Shown: positions 25,270-62,139, numbered from the stretch's first letter. The stretch: 64,000 nt of DNA from Muraenolepis orangiensis (GCA_027704905.1 CM051020.1:15036022-15100021); one strand, 5' to 3'. Numbers and translations: made by a program. The notes: generated by a model from the letters alone, not told the origin.

Positions 25270-25735
25270 TATTTTCTCATCCATTTTCTCATCGCATCAT
25301 GTTCAACCCTCATCCATCGGCCACAGCACCACACTGCATCCGTACAAGGACTACCAGGTTCAAGGATTGTTTTGCTCCACAGGCAGTGGAGTGGACCTAC
25401 TGAACTGCTAGGAGCGCTGCCACTATCATAACATTGTCATCAACATTACACTGTCCTACTTTAGCTGGACTTTCTGGACTCATTACAGTTACTGCACTGT
25501 ACTGCACTGTATTCATGATGCTGCTGCACTACTGGCACTTTAAAATGCTTTAAAATATTTTTGCACAATTCAACACGTGTACATATCCCACCCACCAGTC
25601 ACTTTTTTGTTATTTTTGTATTCATTTTATGGTATTGTTTTGGAAATTCATACTGCGGGAGGGAATGGGGAGTAATCATTCCAATGTACTTGTTGCAAAT
25701 GGCCAATAAATATCTTGTGTCTTGTGACATCCAAA
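25270..25735 (+). mobile_element. LINE 3' end (RT C-terminus and 3' UTR)
   Basis: A frame around 25325 carries the reverse-transcriptase C-terminal signature IRTRTTRFKD followed by PQAV, the same as the minus-strand copy at 58313-58591. It is followed by a 3' UTR ending in TTGCAAATGGCCAATAAA. It is a 5'-truncated non-LTR element, with clade (Rex/CR1/Jockey-like) uncertain. Confidence 0.75.
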
Positions 25736-25739
25736 TGTT

Positions 25740-26340
25740 CGCTTTCAATTGATTAAATTTGGTCCTTGATGTTAACATTTTACTTATTGGAAACGGTCAT
25801 AATTAAGATAATAACCGTTTATCATCTTGGAAGGGATTTAGAGTTATAAGCAAGCAACGTCAATACAGTATACACACATGTACACACATTTAATTTAATT
25901 TAATTTAAATATGGTATGGACTTGTGTAAATGATCAACATAGTTGTTAACAGTCATTAGCACATAACCCTTCAATAAGGATTGTTAACCATATGGTCATG
26001 TATTCACACCTCATTGATTTACCCCAAACTTAAAACTTTTCAAGAGCTACAAATATTATCACACCTTATTAAACGTTATTAAATTATCAAATCACATACT
26101 AAATACAGTAAAATGATACAGTTTACTATGTGAAATATAAAATAACTGCAATCGGTATATATACTATACAACTGCGTTACACTTTACACTGTAAACATGT
26201 ACATCTTTATTACCTTGTAATTGTGTTTAACCTGTGTGTTAAACACAGTGTGTACGCACCTCATATATTTAGTAGTATTTTATTTTATACCTTATTTTCC
26301 TTTATAACAATGTAAGTATTTTTATGAACACTTTATTTAA
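25740..26340. other. AT-rich intergenic DNA upstream of rbm33
   Basis: Nothing recognisable apart from short AT-rich runs. Confidence 0.5.
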
Positions 26341-26349
26341 TGATGGTTT

Positions 26350-26579
26350 TATCATGCGTTGTGTTGTGAGGGCAGCGGCGGCTCTGACGTCACAGACTGG
26401 GAGATTATTTATTTTTTTACCCAGATTGCACCGCGCGGCGCAGAGTCGTTCCGAGGGTTAGCATCGCTGCAGCTAACACACACCTAGCTTCGCTGTTATT
26501 TTCTCTCTACACGTCAATGCGTCTCCAGGTGTACGAGTAGAAGCACCGCCTGTTTTGGAACCGTGTCTCACAGCGTCTC
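26350..26579 (+). promoter_or_regulatory. rbm33: rbm33 promoter and 5' UTR region
   Basis: GC/CpG-rich sequence immediately before the start codon. A perfect palindromic CRE (TGACGTCA, 26385-26392) suggests CREB/ATF control. No canonical TATA box is clear, although an AT-rich TTATTTATTTTTTT lies at 26406. A CpG-rich, CRE-bearing, TATA-poor layout fits a housekeeping promoter. The transcription start cannot be fixed from sequence alone. Confidence 0.6.
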
Positions 26580-51797
<25,218 letters not shown>

Positions 51798-53176
51798 GGA
51801 GAGAACCCCGATCCCTCCAATCAGAAGACGATCCTCGTTGCGACGTGGGCGTTTCCCGTGACCTCAGCCAATCCCTGACCCGGTTGGGGTCTGTGGGAGG
51901 GAACAGACAAGAGACTGAACCTGAGGCCTTGTTCATGGCTGATGAACACTTGAGACACTACTGTGATGTAATCAACACTTTGGACCCTCACCAAGGACAG
52001 ATAGCGGTGGCTCCCCTCGACAGGTGAACCCTGTTCATAGCGTAACATGTTAATAACAGATATAACATGTTAATAACAAATATAATATCTTAAATTACGA
52101 GCAGATCGGACCTGTAGTTGTGTGTCTTGTCTTGTCTTGTCCTGGGAGAAGGGTGCCACCTAGTGGTCCTTTTTTGTGTGCGGTGTCTTTCTTCCTGTAG
52201 AGGGCGGTGTTCCCTAAATATTACACTCTTTCTTTTTGTTTCTCCTGTGGGGTATTGGTTCTCCTTGGCGCCCTGGTGGGGTCTGGTCGCAGTAGTACAC
52301 ACTGGTGGATTCATCTCTGAATCTGGACGACTGACGCAACTTTAACCAATCACTGCAAAAACACACTTTTATCTGTGAAATGAGACATAGGAAAACGTTT
52401 GTTTTACTGATATAGGAATAATCTTAACATTTTTAGATATTAAACCTCGTTTTGAGTAGCTTCTTTATATTTACGTTACTTTAAAGTAAAACTAAGATAA
52501 GCTCGTGCACGTTTTAATAATTATTAATTGTTTAGTCCATTGCTATCTTAATCTTTCCCCTTATCCTCCTTTACTTTGATAACCAGACTTGGAAATAATG
52601 GTATCTTTTTCTTTTTTCTTTTTTTTTTTAACCTTCAAGCTTTGTTTTTGTCCCTTCATCATGTCCATAGTTTAATTTCAAGTAAATCGGATTGATGAAG
52701 AGGAAGCAAACACTTAAGAATATTACTGCACCAATCAACACCCCTCACGTCACAAACTCCTCATTTAAGAGAGCGTGTGTCTGCTCTACACCACGTGTGG
52801 ACGCGTGTCCACGTCCTACGATTACATTACATTAGATTTATGTTAGTCCTTAAAGACACACGAGTTTGCTCTAAACGTCGCCACGTTACTTCGATGTGGT
52901 CCAACCTGCGGTCCGGTCTGCTCTAGTCAGCCTCCCCTAGCCCGTGAGCTTGTCCGTTAGCCTAGCCACCGCGAGGGGCCAACCGCTATCTGGTCCTTTA
53001 GCCCTCTTTACGTTAGCGCTAACGAACTTGGCGTGTGAATACACGTGCGAGGAGGTTCTCCAGTTGATCGCTGATTTGACTTGTATGTAAAAAAAAACAA
53101 AAAAAAAAACCAACAACCGCTAAGAACTGATCGTTGTTTCTGTTAAAGCTATCTGAAAAATACCCTTTTAAGGGAA

Positions 53177-53182
53177 AATAAA
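53177..53182 (+). terminator. Poly(A) signal, proximal candidate
   Basis: AATAAA in AT-rich sequence with a GT/G-rich stretch (GGTGTGTTTGTTGTGAGG) about 45 nt downstream. Confidence 0.4.
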
Positions 53183-54044
53183 ATATGGCCGTTATTCCGT
53201 ATAATGTACCGATGTTCTGAGATGGTGTGTTTGTTGTGAGGGGGGAGGGGGGGGGGGATGTTGTGTTGTTGAGGGTTTTTATTTTTCCCAATTTAGACGT
53301 TTCCTTTTGAAGTCTATTTAACATGTTGGTGCTGGTGGTCCTCAGGTGGTCTTTGAGAGGATCATATTGAGTTATAGCCACACATCAGTGGCGCCTATTT
53401 TAGAAAGTCCTTTAAATCGCACCTGCTCCACATCACACCGTCCTTGAGAGACACGAAGTTCGTCACTCTGACTTCCTGTTTAGGATGAGCAGTCATGGGG
53501 ACAATTTGTTGACCAAATATTTACATTCCATGAAGAGATATTAGCGATGGAGATATCGCCTATAGACACATTACATGTACGGATACCACATACACACATT
53601 TCACATAGGGATATTACATATAGAAATATTTCAGATAGAGGTATTGCATACAGACTTATTGAATGTAGAGACATATTGAATGTATCACATATTAATATAT
53701 TTCATATAGAGATATTACATCATTCAAATTGAATGGAATTCCCCTGAAATGCCACACATTGCCTCTCGGGTCAGCGCTAAGAGCTAGCTTTGTAGCCCAG
53801 AATATATACAATGGTAGGACACATACAAACGGGTATAGATGTAGATGTGTAGCCACCGCTAGCATGGAGCTAGCGGCTAAGAGGTAGTGGTTCCTAAATT
53901 GCTTTTTGTATGTTTAAAATGTTTGGGGCATTTTATTTTTTTTGTACTTTTGTTTCCGTGTGTTTAAGCTCATGTGGAAGGTTGTTCCACAACACTGCTC
54001 CCCCAGTCCTGGACTGGTCCTGGACCGGTCCTGGACCGGACCCC

Positions 54045-54072
54045 TCCCCCCCCCCCCCCCCCCCCCCCCCCC
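54045..54072. repeat. Poly-C tract beside GGTCCTGGACC repeats
   Basis: Run of over 20 C flanked on both sides by TCCTGGACCGG-type units. Confidence 0.9.
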
Positions 54073-54779
54073 GGTCCTGGACCAGTCGCTCCTAGGGAGC
54101 CGGTACCGCTGGCTAATGGTCACTTTTTAGCGGCTAGTGTTCAGCAGAGCTAGTGTAAGCTAACCAGTGGGTTAGCAGTTGAGGAGACAGTTAGTCTCTT
54201 GAATCAGAACCGGTCCATATTGGACCTCTCGGTACCTTTTAACTTTTAAGGCGTTGGATTTCAATCCACATTTAGTTTTATGAGACCTATGGGTATTTTT
54301 AAATCTTCTTTGTGGGTTGTTTGTTTTTTTAATGAAAAGAGTATTTGAGAGTTTTTGACTCTCCGGCTGTATACGGTTGTGCTGCTTTAACGGCTTGTAT
54401 TGTTTTAATGTTGTTAAAGTTGTGACTTTATGTTCCTCTTAGAACCAGTCTAACCCTAACCTCCCACTTCTCCCTCCCTCTCTCTCTCAGGTTCCTCACG
54501 CAGAACGTTGACAGTGTCCTTCATTTCCAGGTCCAGACTTTCTTTTTCCCTGACAGGTGCTGCCGTCTTAAAGGGGAACTGGACTTAAAGGGGAGGGTCG
54601 CGCTGGCCTCTTTTCTAACCAGGGACGTTTTCTTCACGTGTTGTGGAGGGACATGCGTGTGTTCAACATTCAGAACACACGCTGGGAGTCTCCGACTTCT
54701 CCACAACACGTGAACTTAGATGATTTTACGTAACGTTAGAAATCAGCTCAGTGAGACGGCCCCCTTTAAGGTAATAAGC

Positions 54780-56450
54780 TTATCTTAATTATCCATTATC
54801 CCAACCTTAACTTGCCTTTCTAAAGACCTTAACTACCTGACCTAGCCCCACCATACATCCTAAGCTCCCTAACACTATCTCTGAACCTACCCTACCTCAT
54901 ACCTTTTCTCCCTACCTAACCTTGCCTATACTAACTTATCTTTTCACCTGCCTTGTTACCATATCACCTTACCCCCTTAACCGTGCCTGATTCTACCTTA
55001 CACTTACCCTGACCTTATCACCTTACCCCCCTGACCTCACCTGACTACCTTAACTTATGACCTTATCACCTTACCCCCCTGACCTCACCTGACTACCTTA
55101 ACTTATGACCTTATCACCTTACCCCCCTGACCTCACCTGACTACCTTAACTTATGACCTTATCACCTTACCCACCTGACTCTACCTTAACTTATTACCTT
55201 ACCCCCCTGACTCTATCTTAACTTATCACGTTACCCCCCACCTTAACTTATGACCTTATCACCTGACCTCACCTGACTCTACCTTAACTTATGACCTTAC
55301 CACCTTACCCCCCTGACCTCACCTGACTCCACCTTAACTTATGACCTTACCCCCCCTGACCTTACCTGACTCTACCTTAACTTATGACCTTACCTGACTA
55401 CCTTAACTTATGACCTTACCCCCCCTGACCTCACCTGACTCCACCTTAACTTATCACCTTACCCCCCCTGACCTTACCTGACTCTACCTTAACTTATGAC
55501 CTTACCCCCCCTGACCTTATCTGACTCTACCTTAACTTATGACCTTACCCCCCTGACCTCACCTGACTACCTTAACTTATGACCTTATCACCTTACCCCC
55601 CTGACTTCACCTGACTCTACCTTAACTTATGACCTTACCTGACTACCTTAACTTATGACCTTATCACCTTACCCCCCTGACTCTACCTTAACTTATGACC
55701 TTATCACCTTACCCCCCTGACTCTACCCTTACCTGACGACCTTATCACCTTACCCCCCTGACTCTACCTTAACTTATGACCTTATCACCTTACCCCCCTG
55801 ACCTCACCTGACTACCTTAACTTATGACCTTACCCCCTGACCTCACCTGACTACCTTAACTTATGACCTTACCCCCCTGACCTCACCTGACTCTACCTTA
55901 ACTTATGACCTTACCCCCCTGACCTCACCTGACTACCATAACTTATGACCTTACCCCCTGACCTCACCTGACTACCTTAACTTATGACCTTACCCCCCTG
56001 ACCTCACCTGACTACCTTAACTTATGACCTTACCCCCCTGACCTCACCTGACTACCTTAACTTATGACCTTACCCCCCTGACCTCACCTGACTACCTTAA
56101 CTTATGACCTTACCCCCCCTGACCTCACCTGACTCTACCTTAACTTATGACCTGTCACCTACCCCCTGACCTCACCTGACTCTACCTTAACTTATGACCT
56201 TACCCCCCTGACCTCACCTGACTCTACCTTAACTTATGACCTTACCCCCCTGACCTCACCTGACTCTACCTTAACTTATGACCTTACCCCCCTGACCTCA
56301 CCTGACTCTACCGTAACTTATGACCTTATCACCTTACCCCCCTGACCTCGCCTGACTACCTTAACTTATGACCTTACCCCCCTGACCTCGCCTGACTCTA
56401 CCTTAACTTATGACCATGTCACCTTACCCCCCCCCCCCCCCCCCCAACCT
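54780..56450. repeat. CTTAACTTATGACCTTACCCC minisatellite
   Basis: Tandem units of about 40-60 bp combining ACCTTAACTTATGACCTTA, CCCCCCTGACCTCACCTGACT and an optional TCACC module. It starts irregular and becomes regular from about 55000. On the opposite strand it is purine-rich. It lies within the presumed rbm33 3' UTR or just beyond it. Confidence 0.93.
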
Positions 56451-56584
56451 AACCTTGCCTTATTCCACCTTACCTTAACTTATGACCTTTCCTTATTTAC
56501 TTCCCTTAACGCAGGGCTCCTGCGTTCACTGCTTCCTGGAACCTTTAACTTTAAATCCTGCAGACAGCTGGGAGCAGAGCAGTA

Positions 56585-57030
56585 CAGTACGATGTATACT
56601 GTAGTACATCCTAGTCTATACTGTAGTACATCCTAGTCTATACTGTAGTACATCCCAGTCTATACTGTAGTAAGTACATCTCAAAATAATATGCCTGGCT
56701 AGAATATTGTGTACTAGAATAGTCTGTATACGATTCTGGTATACAATAGTGTTTATATAGACTAGTATAAACCAAACTAATATTCCAGTGTATTTTGTAA
56801 TGTACTACAGTGTATACGCTACTAGTATGTACTACAATATATACTAAAGTATGTGTACTAAATACTTGGTGTGTGTACACAATATACTTGTTCTAAAGTG
56901 TGGTGTATGTTTACTATATTCTAGTAGTGTATTGTGTATGTACACAATATACTTTCATGGGTACTATATACTGATGTGTAGTATATGCCAGTACTATAGT
57001 GTATATACTAGTGTGTACACTATATCTGTG
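56585..57030. repeat. TA-rich GTATACTAGTACA-type degenerate repeat
   Basis: Diverged units sharing TATACTGTAGTACATCC, then looser TGTACACAATATACT motifs. Many are near-palindromic because GTATAC and GTACAC recur. Confidence 0.7.
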
Positions 57031-57531
57031 CGGTAGTATTTTTGCTTAATTCTTTTTCAATTCTTCTGCTGTCATACCCTCCCCTTGACGGCGACCAATC
57101 ACAGGCCTGCTGCTGCCAATGTGATTAACCCCTCCCCCCCCCAGCAGGTTCTCTTCCTGGATTGTTATAGCCAATCAGACGACGGCTCCTCTCAGAGAGG
57201 AACAGCGTTCACACGGGAGATGCTTTCACAATAAAGGCGCTCCCAGAGTCAAAGCAGCTTCTTTTGCCTTCTGTTTGGGTGTAAAAAAAAAGAAGAGACA
57301 CTTCCTGTTTTACTCTGAAATCAAGAATGAATCAAACGGACTTCTAAGTGTCTCATGTGTGGATGTACCTGTCCTGTATCTTATGTAATGTCCTCGCTTG
57401 TTATGACGTCAAAGATTCATTTGTGGACAACGGTTCTGATGTATACTTCTGTATTGTCAATCATGTTCACGTGATCTGTCCAAGCTATGGAAACTTGTTA
57501 AGATGTTGAACGGTGCTACAAAAGACGTAAA

Positions 57532-57537
57532 AATAAA
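57532..57537 (+). terminator. rbm33: Poly(A) signal, probable distal rbm33 end
   Basis: AATAAA followed within about 25 nt by a GU-rich stretch. Non-retroelement sequence ends shortly after, and an unrelated LINE copy begins near 57660. Confidence 0.5.
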
Positions 57538-57659
57538 TGTAAGAACCTTGAGTCCTTGTGTCTGTCCATTCATTTAAAGGAGACTGCTGTGCCTTAGTTA
57601 TATAGTGATATACCTTAGTTATTATCCATCATTTAGGATTTAGCTACAGGATTTAGGTC

Positions 57660-58645
57660 ATTCAGCTACAAGATACAAGATGTTTTTTTATTGGCCATTT
57701 GCAACAAGTACAATGGAATGCATATTCTATTCACTCTCGCAGTATGAATTTCTAAAACAATACTATAAAAATACTTTTCACAATAAAGTGACTAATGGAT
57801 GATATGTTCATGTTGTGCAAAAAGATTTAAGAGCATTTAAAGTGCCAGTAGTGCAGGAGCGTCATAAACAGTGCAGTGACTAATGTGTCCAGAAACTCCA
57901 GCAAAGTGTAATGTTAATGACAGTGGCAGCACTCCTAGCAGTGCAGTAGGCACTGCTAGGAGTGCTGTGGAGTCCTGTGGATACAAACTATCCTTGAACC
58001 TGGCAGTCCTTCACAGGCTGTGAAACCGGCGACCGGAAGGTAGGAGAAGGGATGGTGCCTCGGGTGGTTTGCGGTCCTTTGTGATCGAGATGGCCTTCTT
58101 AGATTAGATGTTCTTCCGACATCTGGTCCTGAAGATCTCCTCAATGCATGGAAGTGCTACCGAGGCAGCAGCCTTGGGGTGCTCCGGTGTTGAGGACCAG
58201 AGTGGATGAGATGTTGTTCCCAATCTTCACCACTTGAGGCTTGCCCGTCAGAAAGTCCAGCAAAGTATGTCAGTGTAATGTTAATGACAATGTTGTGACC
58301 GTGGCAGCACTCCTAGCAGTGCAGTCGGCGCACTGCCTGTGGATAAAAACTATCCTTAAACCTGGTAGTTCTTGTACGGATGCTGCGCAACCGGCGACCA
58401 GACGGTAGGTGGGAGAAGAGATGGTGCCCAGGGTGGTTGCGGTCCTTTATGATGGACATGGCCTTCTTCCGACATCTGGTCCTAAAGATCTCCTCAATGC
58501 ATGGAAGTGCACACCCGATGATCTTCTCTGCCGTCCTCACGACCCTCTGGATGGCTTTCTTGTCCCGTGCAGTGGTGTTGCCGTACCACACAGTGACGCT
58601 ACTCGTCAGGACGCTCTCTAAATCATCTCACCTGACGCTGCTCAA
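57660..58645 (-). mobile_element. LINE fragments, two partial copies in tandem
   Basis: Minus-strand frame 58313-58591 encodes the C-terminal end of a non-LTR reverse transcriptase (WYGNTTARDKKAIQRVV, SIIKDRNHPGHHLF, RTRTTRFKDSF). A more decayed duplicate (NHPRHHPFSYLP) lies at 57956-58144. Both start with the same inverted segment (GCAAAGT...GCACTCCTAGCAGTGCAGT), so a partial tandem duplication or two insertions occurred. The 3' end lies near 57670. Confidence 0.8.
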
Positions 58646-58649
58646 CCAA

Positions 58650-59320
58650 TACAATCACTGTGGTCAGTGAGTGAGCAGATTAAAAACACACCAAACGGAC
58701 GAGAGGTTTACTACATATCCTTGTCCACTCTGCCACATCTAATCAAACTAGTCTCTTTTTAGCGTGCCACTGTGATCAGCACTGGATGCCTAGACACCTG
58801 AAGGCTACCAATTTGCCATCTTGCATTGAGTTTATGCTTATGGATATTTGTTTAAAATGAATGTAATAATGACCTGTGTCTTATGATCATCTTCCTATCA
58901 TATTTACCTGTATAATATACGTACCTGCGCCCCCGCCCCCCTAGTGGTGTCTACCGGTCACTGCCCTGAGGGGACGAGGTGAAGGACAGAATGTCATGTT
59001 TTATGAGCGCTTCAGTAGGTTTAGCCTAGTAGGTTTTTTTTGTACCATAAAATGTATTTAAGACACAAGGCCAGTTGTTTGTGTGTGTTGTAATGGAAAA
59101 TTCATATTTTTGCTTTATCTTTTTATTCTGGTTGGATTTTAGATTTGACATTTCAAATTTTGCCACATTGTCATTTCAAAGATGGTGCTTTTTAGGCAGA
59201 TGTCCTTTCAAACGGTATATTCTGATAATGGATATTAAAGTGCTGATATACAAGATAACTGAATGTGGAAAAACTGATGCTTCTTCATATGTTCATTCAT
59301 AAAACATCTGACCACATGAG
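58650..59320. other. AT-rich intergenic DNA
   Basis: No gene recognised. Part of 58680-58800 recurs at 60765-60880 (ACGAGAGGTTTCCTGCATAT, CCACTGTGATCAGCACTGGA), showing a local duplication. Confidence 0.5.
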
Positions 59321-59327
59321 GGGAAAC

Positions 59328-59660
59328 GTCTTGGTGGTGCAGTGGAGAGAGCTGAGGTTATAGGCTCAGAAGATCTGTGTTCAAGTACTGTGATGGCAGT
59401 TTCATGGAAACCTTTTACTTTTGGAAACCCAGCAATATCAAATATAACCTCAGAGCCTCTGTGGCCTAGTGGAGTGAGCTAGTGACTATCAACCCTGCTG
59501 ATGAGGGTTCAAGTCCCGTTGAGGTTGGTCACCTTAGCAAATTTTGGAAAAGTAATGTCAAATATACCCTCGGACCGATTATAACCTGGACCTCGTGGTG
59601 CAGTGGATAGAGCTGTTGGTTATCAGCTCTGGAGACTGGGGTTCATGTCCAGGCGAGTCC
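59328..59660 (+). repeat. tRNA-like tandem units 1-3
   Basis: Three tRNA-like heads with A boxes at 59335, 59462 and 59596 and B boxes (GTTCAAGT or GTTCATGT) at the spacing of a real tRNA: 46 nt from U8 to G53 in units 2 and 3. Unit 2 has A box TGGCCTAGTGG; units 1 and 3 have TGGTGCAGTGG. Between heads are short AT-rich spacers ending AAATATAACCTCAGA or AAATATACCCTCGGACC. Confidence 0.75.
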
Positions 59661-59779
59661 TATCCAATGTCATGTAATAGAACAAATGTATGTAACAAAA
59701 TCAAGCGATTTGTGACATTAAATATAACCTGTAATGTTAAAAATAAGTATATGATGTTCAATACACCCCTGCTTAACCA

Positions 59780-60118
59780 CTATCCCCCTCCAACAGTGTA
59801 CTGGGCCATCCGCACCGCTCTGTGCTCAAGTGTTCCCGTACCATGGGGTAATACACCCTGTAAGAACACTCTCAATGGTGCCCGTATAGGATGCAGGGGG
59901 CCCATGCTGACTTTCCTCAGACACCTGAGGAAATACAGGCATTGTTGGGCCCTTTTTACCTGGTGTGCGTGGACCATGTGAGGTCCTCAGAAATGTCACT
60001 GAAACTGCTGACCCTGTCAACTGCAACACCATCAATGGAGATAGGGCTGTGCACTCCTCTCTGCGTCCACAATCAGCTTCTTGAGGGCAAGGCTGTTCTC
60101 CTGGCCCAAAAAACATTT
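59780..60118 (-). mobile_element. LINE reverse-transcriptase fragment
   Basis: Two minus-strand frames in succession encode KRAQQCLYFLRCLRK and SVLTGCITPWYGNT, adjoining segments of a non-LTR reverse-transcriptase C-terminal region, shifted by a frameshift. Same family type as the copies at 57660-58645 and 25270. Confidence 0.75.
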
Positions 60119-60225
60119 ACATTAATAATAATTTGGTGGGCCAAATTTTTTAATTTTTTTATTATATTTTTTGTGGGCCAAAAAATATATACTAAGAATT
60201 TGGTGGGCCAAATTGTTGAAAAAAA

Positions 60226-60375
60226 ATAAACCTGCGGGACCACACCGGGAGGAGCCCATGCAGGTGGGCCGCACCAGCCTCACCTTGGAGGAGCGGGGGC
60301 ACCGCCGCCGCGGTCATTTATGTATGTACTGTGGGGGGTCAGGTCATTTTGTTGCTCTATGGTACGGCCCGGCAC
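60226..60375 (+). mobile_element. Decayed Ty3/gypsy-like Gag zinc-knuckle fragment
   Basis: The frame reads EEPMQVGRTSLTLEERGHRR followed by a zinc knuckle of form C-X2-C-X4-H-X4 in which the last Cys is replaced by Trp (CMYCGGSGHFVALW). The PMQVGRT-ERRR-CCHC layout is that of Gag from Ty3/gypsy (Metaviridae-type) LTR retrotransposons. No LTR or pol was found, so it is an isolated broken fragment. Confidence 0.65.
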
Positions 60376-60477
60376 ATTTTGGACAAGGTGGGCCATTTTT
60401 TTATTTTTTTATTTTGAGAATAAAAATAAAACAAACTTTTTTTTTTTTTATCTTTTTTTTTTCTCAATACATAGGCT

Positions 60478-60760
<283 letters not shown>

Positions 60761-60885
60761 CGGACTAGACGAGAGGTTTCCTGCATATCCTTGTCCACCC
60801 TGCCCCATCTAATCGAACCTCAGTCTCTCTTTTTGGCGTGCCGCTGTGATCAGCACTGGATGCCTCCACATTCCACCTGAAGGCT

Positions 60886-60958
60886 CAAGATGTTTTTTAT
60901 TTGCCATTTGCAACAATTTACAATGGAATGCTTACTCCCCATTCCCTCCCGCAGTGTG
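60886..60958 (-). mobile_element. LINE 3' end fragment
   Basis: AAGATGTTTTTTATTTGCCA followed by TTGCAACAATTTACAATGGA matches, in inverted orientation, the 3' end shared by 57670 and 25700. Confidence 0.65.
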
Positions 60959-61900
60959 TGTGGCCTAGTGGAGTGAGCTAGGGACCATCAACCCTGGAGT
61001 TATGGGTTCAAGTCCCACTGAGGTTGGTCTCCCTGCCAATGTATTCGTTTGGAAAAGTAAACATGTGTAAATTAAATGTTAAATATAACCGCAGACCAGT
61101 GTGTCAACCAGTGTGTCAACCAGTGTGTCAACCAGTGTGTCAACCAGTGTGTCAACCAGTGTGTCAACCAGTGTGTCAACCAGTGTGTCAACCAGTGTGT
61201 CAACCAGTGTGTCAACCAGTGTGTCAACCAGTGTGTCAACCAGTGTGTCAACCAGTGTGTCAACCAGTGTGTCAACCAGTGTGTCAACCAGTGTGTCAAC
61301 CAGTGTGTCAACCAGTGTGTCTCTGTGGCCTAGTGGAGTGAGCTGTTGACCATCAACTCCGGAGTTATGGGTTCAAGTCCCACTGGGGTTCCTCTCCTTG
61401 AGAGTTGTGTCTAGTCAAAGTTACAATGTCAAATATAACCTCAGACCATGTGCTAACCAGTGTGATCAACACTGGATACCTCCACACCGCTTGTGTCAGC
61501 CAGCGTCTCTGTGGCCTAGTGGAGTGAGCTGGTGACCATCAACACTGGAGATGTGGGTTCAAGTCCCACTGATGTATGTCTTCTAGGCAATGTTATATTT
61601 TAACAGTAAACATGTGTAAATTAATTGTCATATATAGCCGCAGCCCATGTGCTAATCTGTGTCTCTGTGGCCTAGTGGAGTGAGCTGGTGACCTCAACCC
61701 TGGAGATACGGGTTCCAGTACCACTGAGGCTGGTTTCCTTAGCAAAGTATTTATTTTGGAAAATGTTGTGAAAATGAAATGTCAAATCTACCTTCGGACC
61801 TGTTCCTAACCTGGACCTGGTGGTGCAGTGGAGAGAGCTGTTGGTTATCAGCTCTGGAGACCTGGGTTCAAGTTCTGGTGAGTCCTATCCAAGGTAATGT
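60954..61900 (+). repeat. tRNA-like tandem units 4-8
   Basis: Five tRNA-like heads with A boxes at 60961, 61326, 61512, 61668 (TGGCCTAGTGG) and 61821 (TGGTGCAGTGG). B boxes GGTTCAAGTCC or near are 46 nt on from U8 to G53 in four of the five. Spacers carry GTAAACATGTGTAAATTAA and AAATATAACC(G/T)CAGACC. Head-to-tail arrangement with a 12-bp satellite between units 4 and 5. Could be tandem SINE copies or a tRNA-derived satellite. Confidence 0.75.
61096..61322. repeat. Perfect 12-bp satellite (CAGTGTGTCAAC), about 19 copies
   Basis: Nearly identical CAGTGTGTCAAC units. The array lies exactly where the tail of unit 4 (GCAGACCAGTGTG) meets the head of unit 5 (GTGTCTCTGTGGCC), so it grew from the unit junction. 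It is open in all three + strand frames and at least one minus frame, a by-product. Confidence 0.95.
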
Positions 61901-62034
61901 AAGAAAGTCGTGTGATGTTAAATGTAACCTGACATGTAATGAAGTCTCACCACCCTACGGTACTGGCATAGAGCCCCCCTGCAGCCCCTCCCCTCCAGGG
62001 GGCCGGGGGGGAGAGAGATAGGAAGAGGCATGTT

Positions 62035-62139
62035 GGGGTTATTTTGTAGAGACACTCTTTATTGGCGCACCAAATGATGCCTCCGTGGATAGGAAGTTGA
62101 GGTCCCGGACTGGAACGCCGATCTTCAACATCTCCTGCT
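62035..62139 (-). pseudogene. Short terminal exon of the emc3-like copy
   Basis: Minus strand: acceptor GTGTTTCAG, exon from 62139 down, and a poly(A) signal AATAAA (62063-62058). In phase with the preceding exon it encodes only four residues (SRRC) before TGA. Intact EMC3 instead continues for roughly 40 residues (EWEALELTDHQW and onwards), which I cannot find between the two exons. A different frame has RDLNF, reminiscent of the KDLHF of EMC3, so it may be a frame-broken remnant. Confidence 0.4.

Larger units (their letters stand above)
51798..57550 (+). other. rbm33: Probable rbm33 3' UTR and downstream region
   Basis: No further exon is needed after the stop. Poly(A) signals AATAAA occur at 53177, 57230 and 57532. 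The last is followed by a GT-rich CCTTGTGTCTGTCC, a good downstream element. If the distal site is used the 3' UTR is about 5.7 kb and includes the tandem array at 54.96-56.45 kb. Use of the proximal site would exclude it. The true end needs RNA data. Confidence 0.45.

Noticed and set aside
54488..54532. Possible extra rbm33 exon after CTCTCTCAG
   Set aside because: The protein already ends with the conserved C-terminus at 51797; adding a segment after the stop is not needed and no coding similarity is seen.
58700..58810. Duplicated segment also at 60765-60880, considered as an exon pair
   Set aside because: It lies in repeat-rich DNA, includes the CAGCACTGGATGCCT motif also seen in degraded form near 61460, and has no open frame with splice sites.
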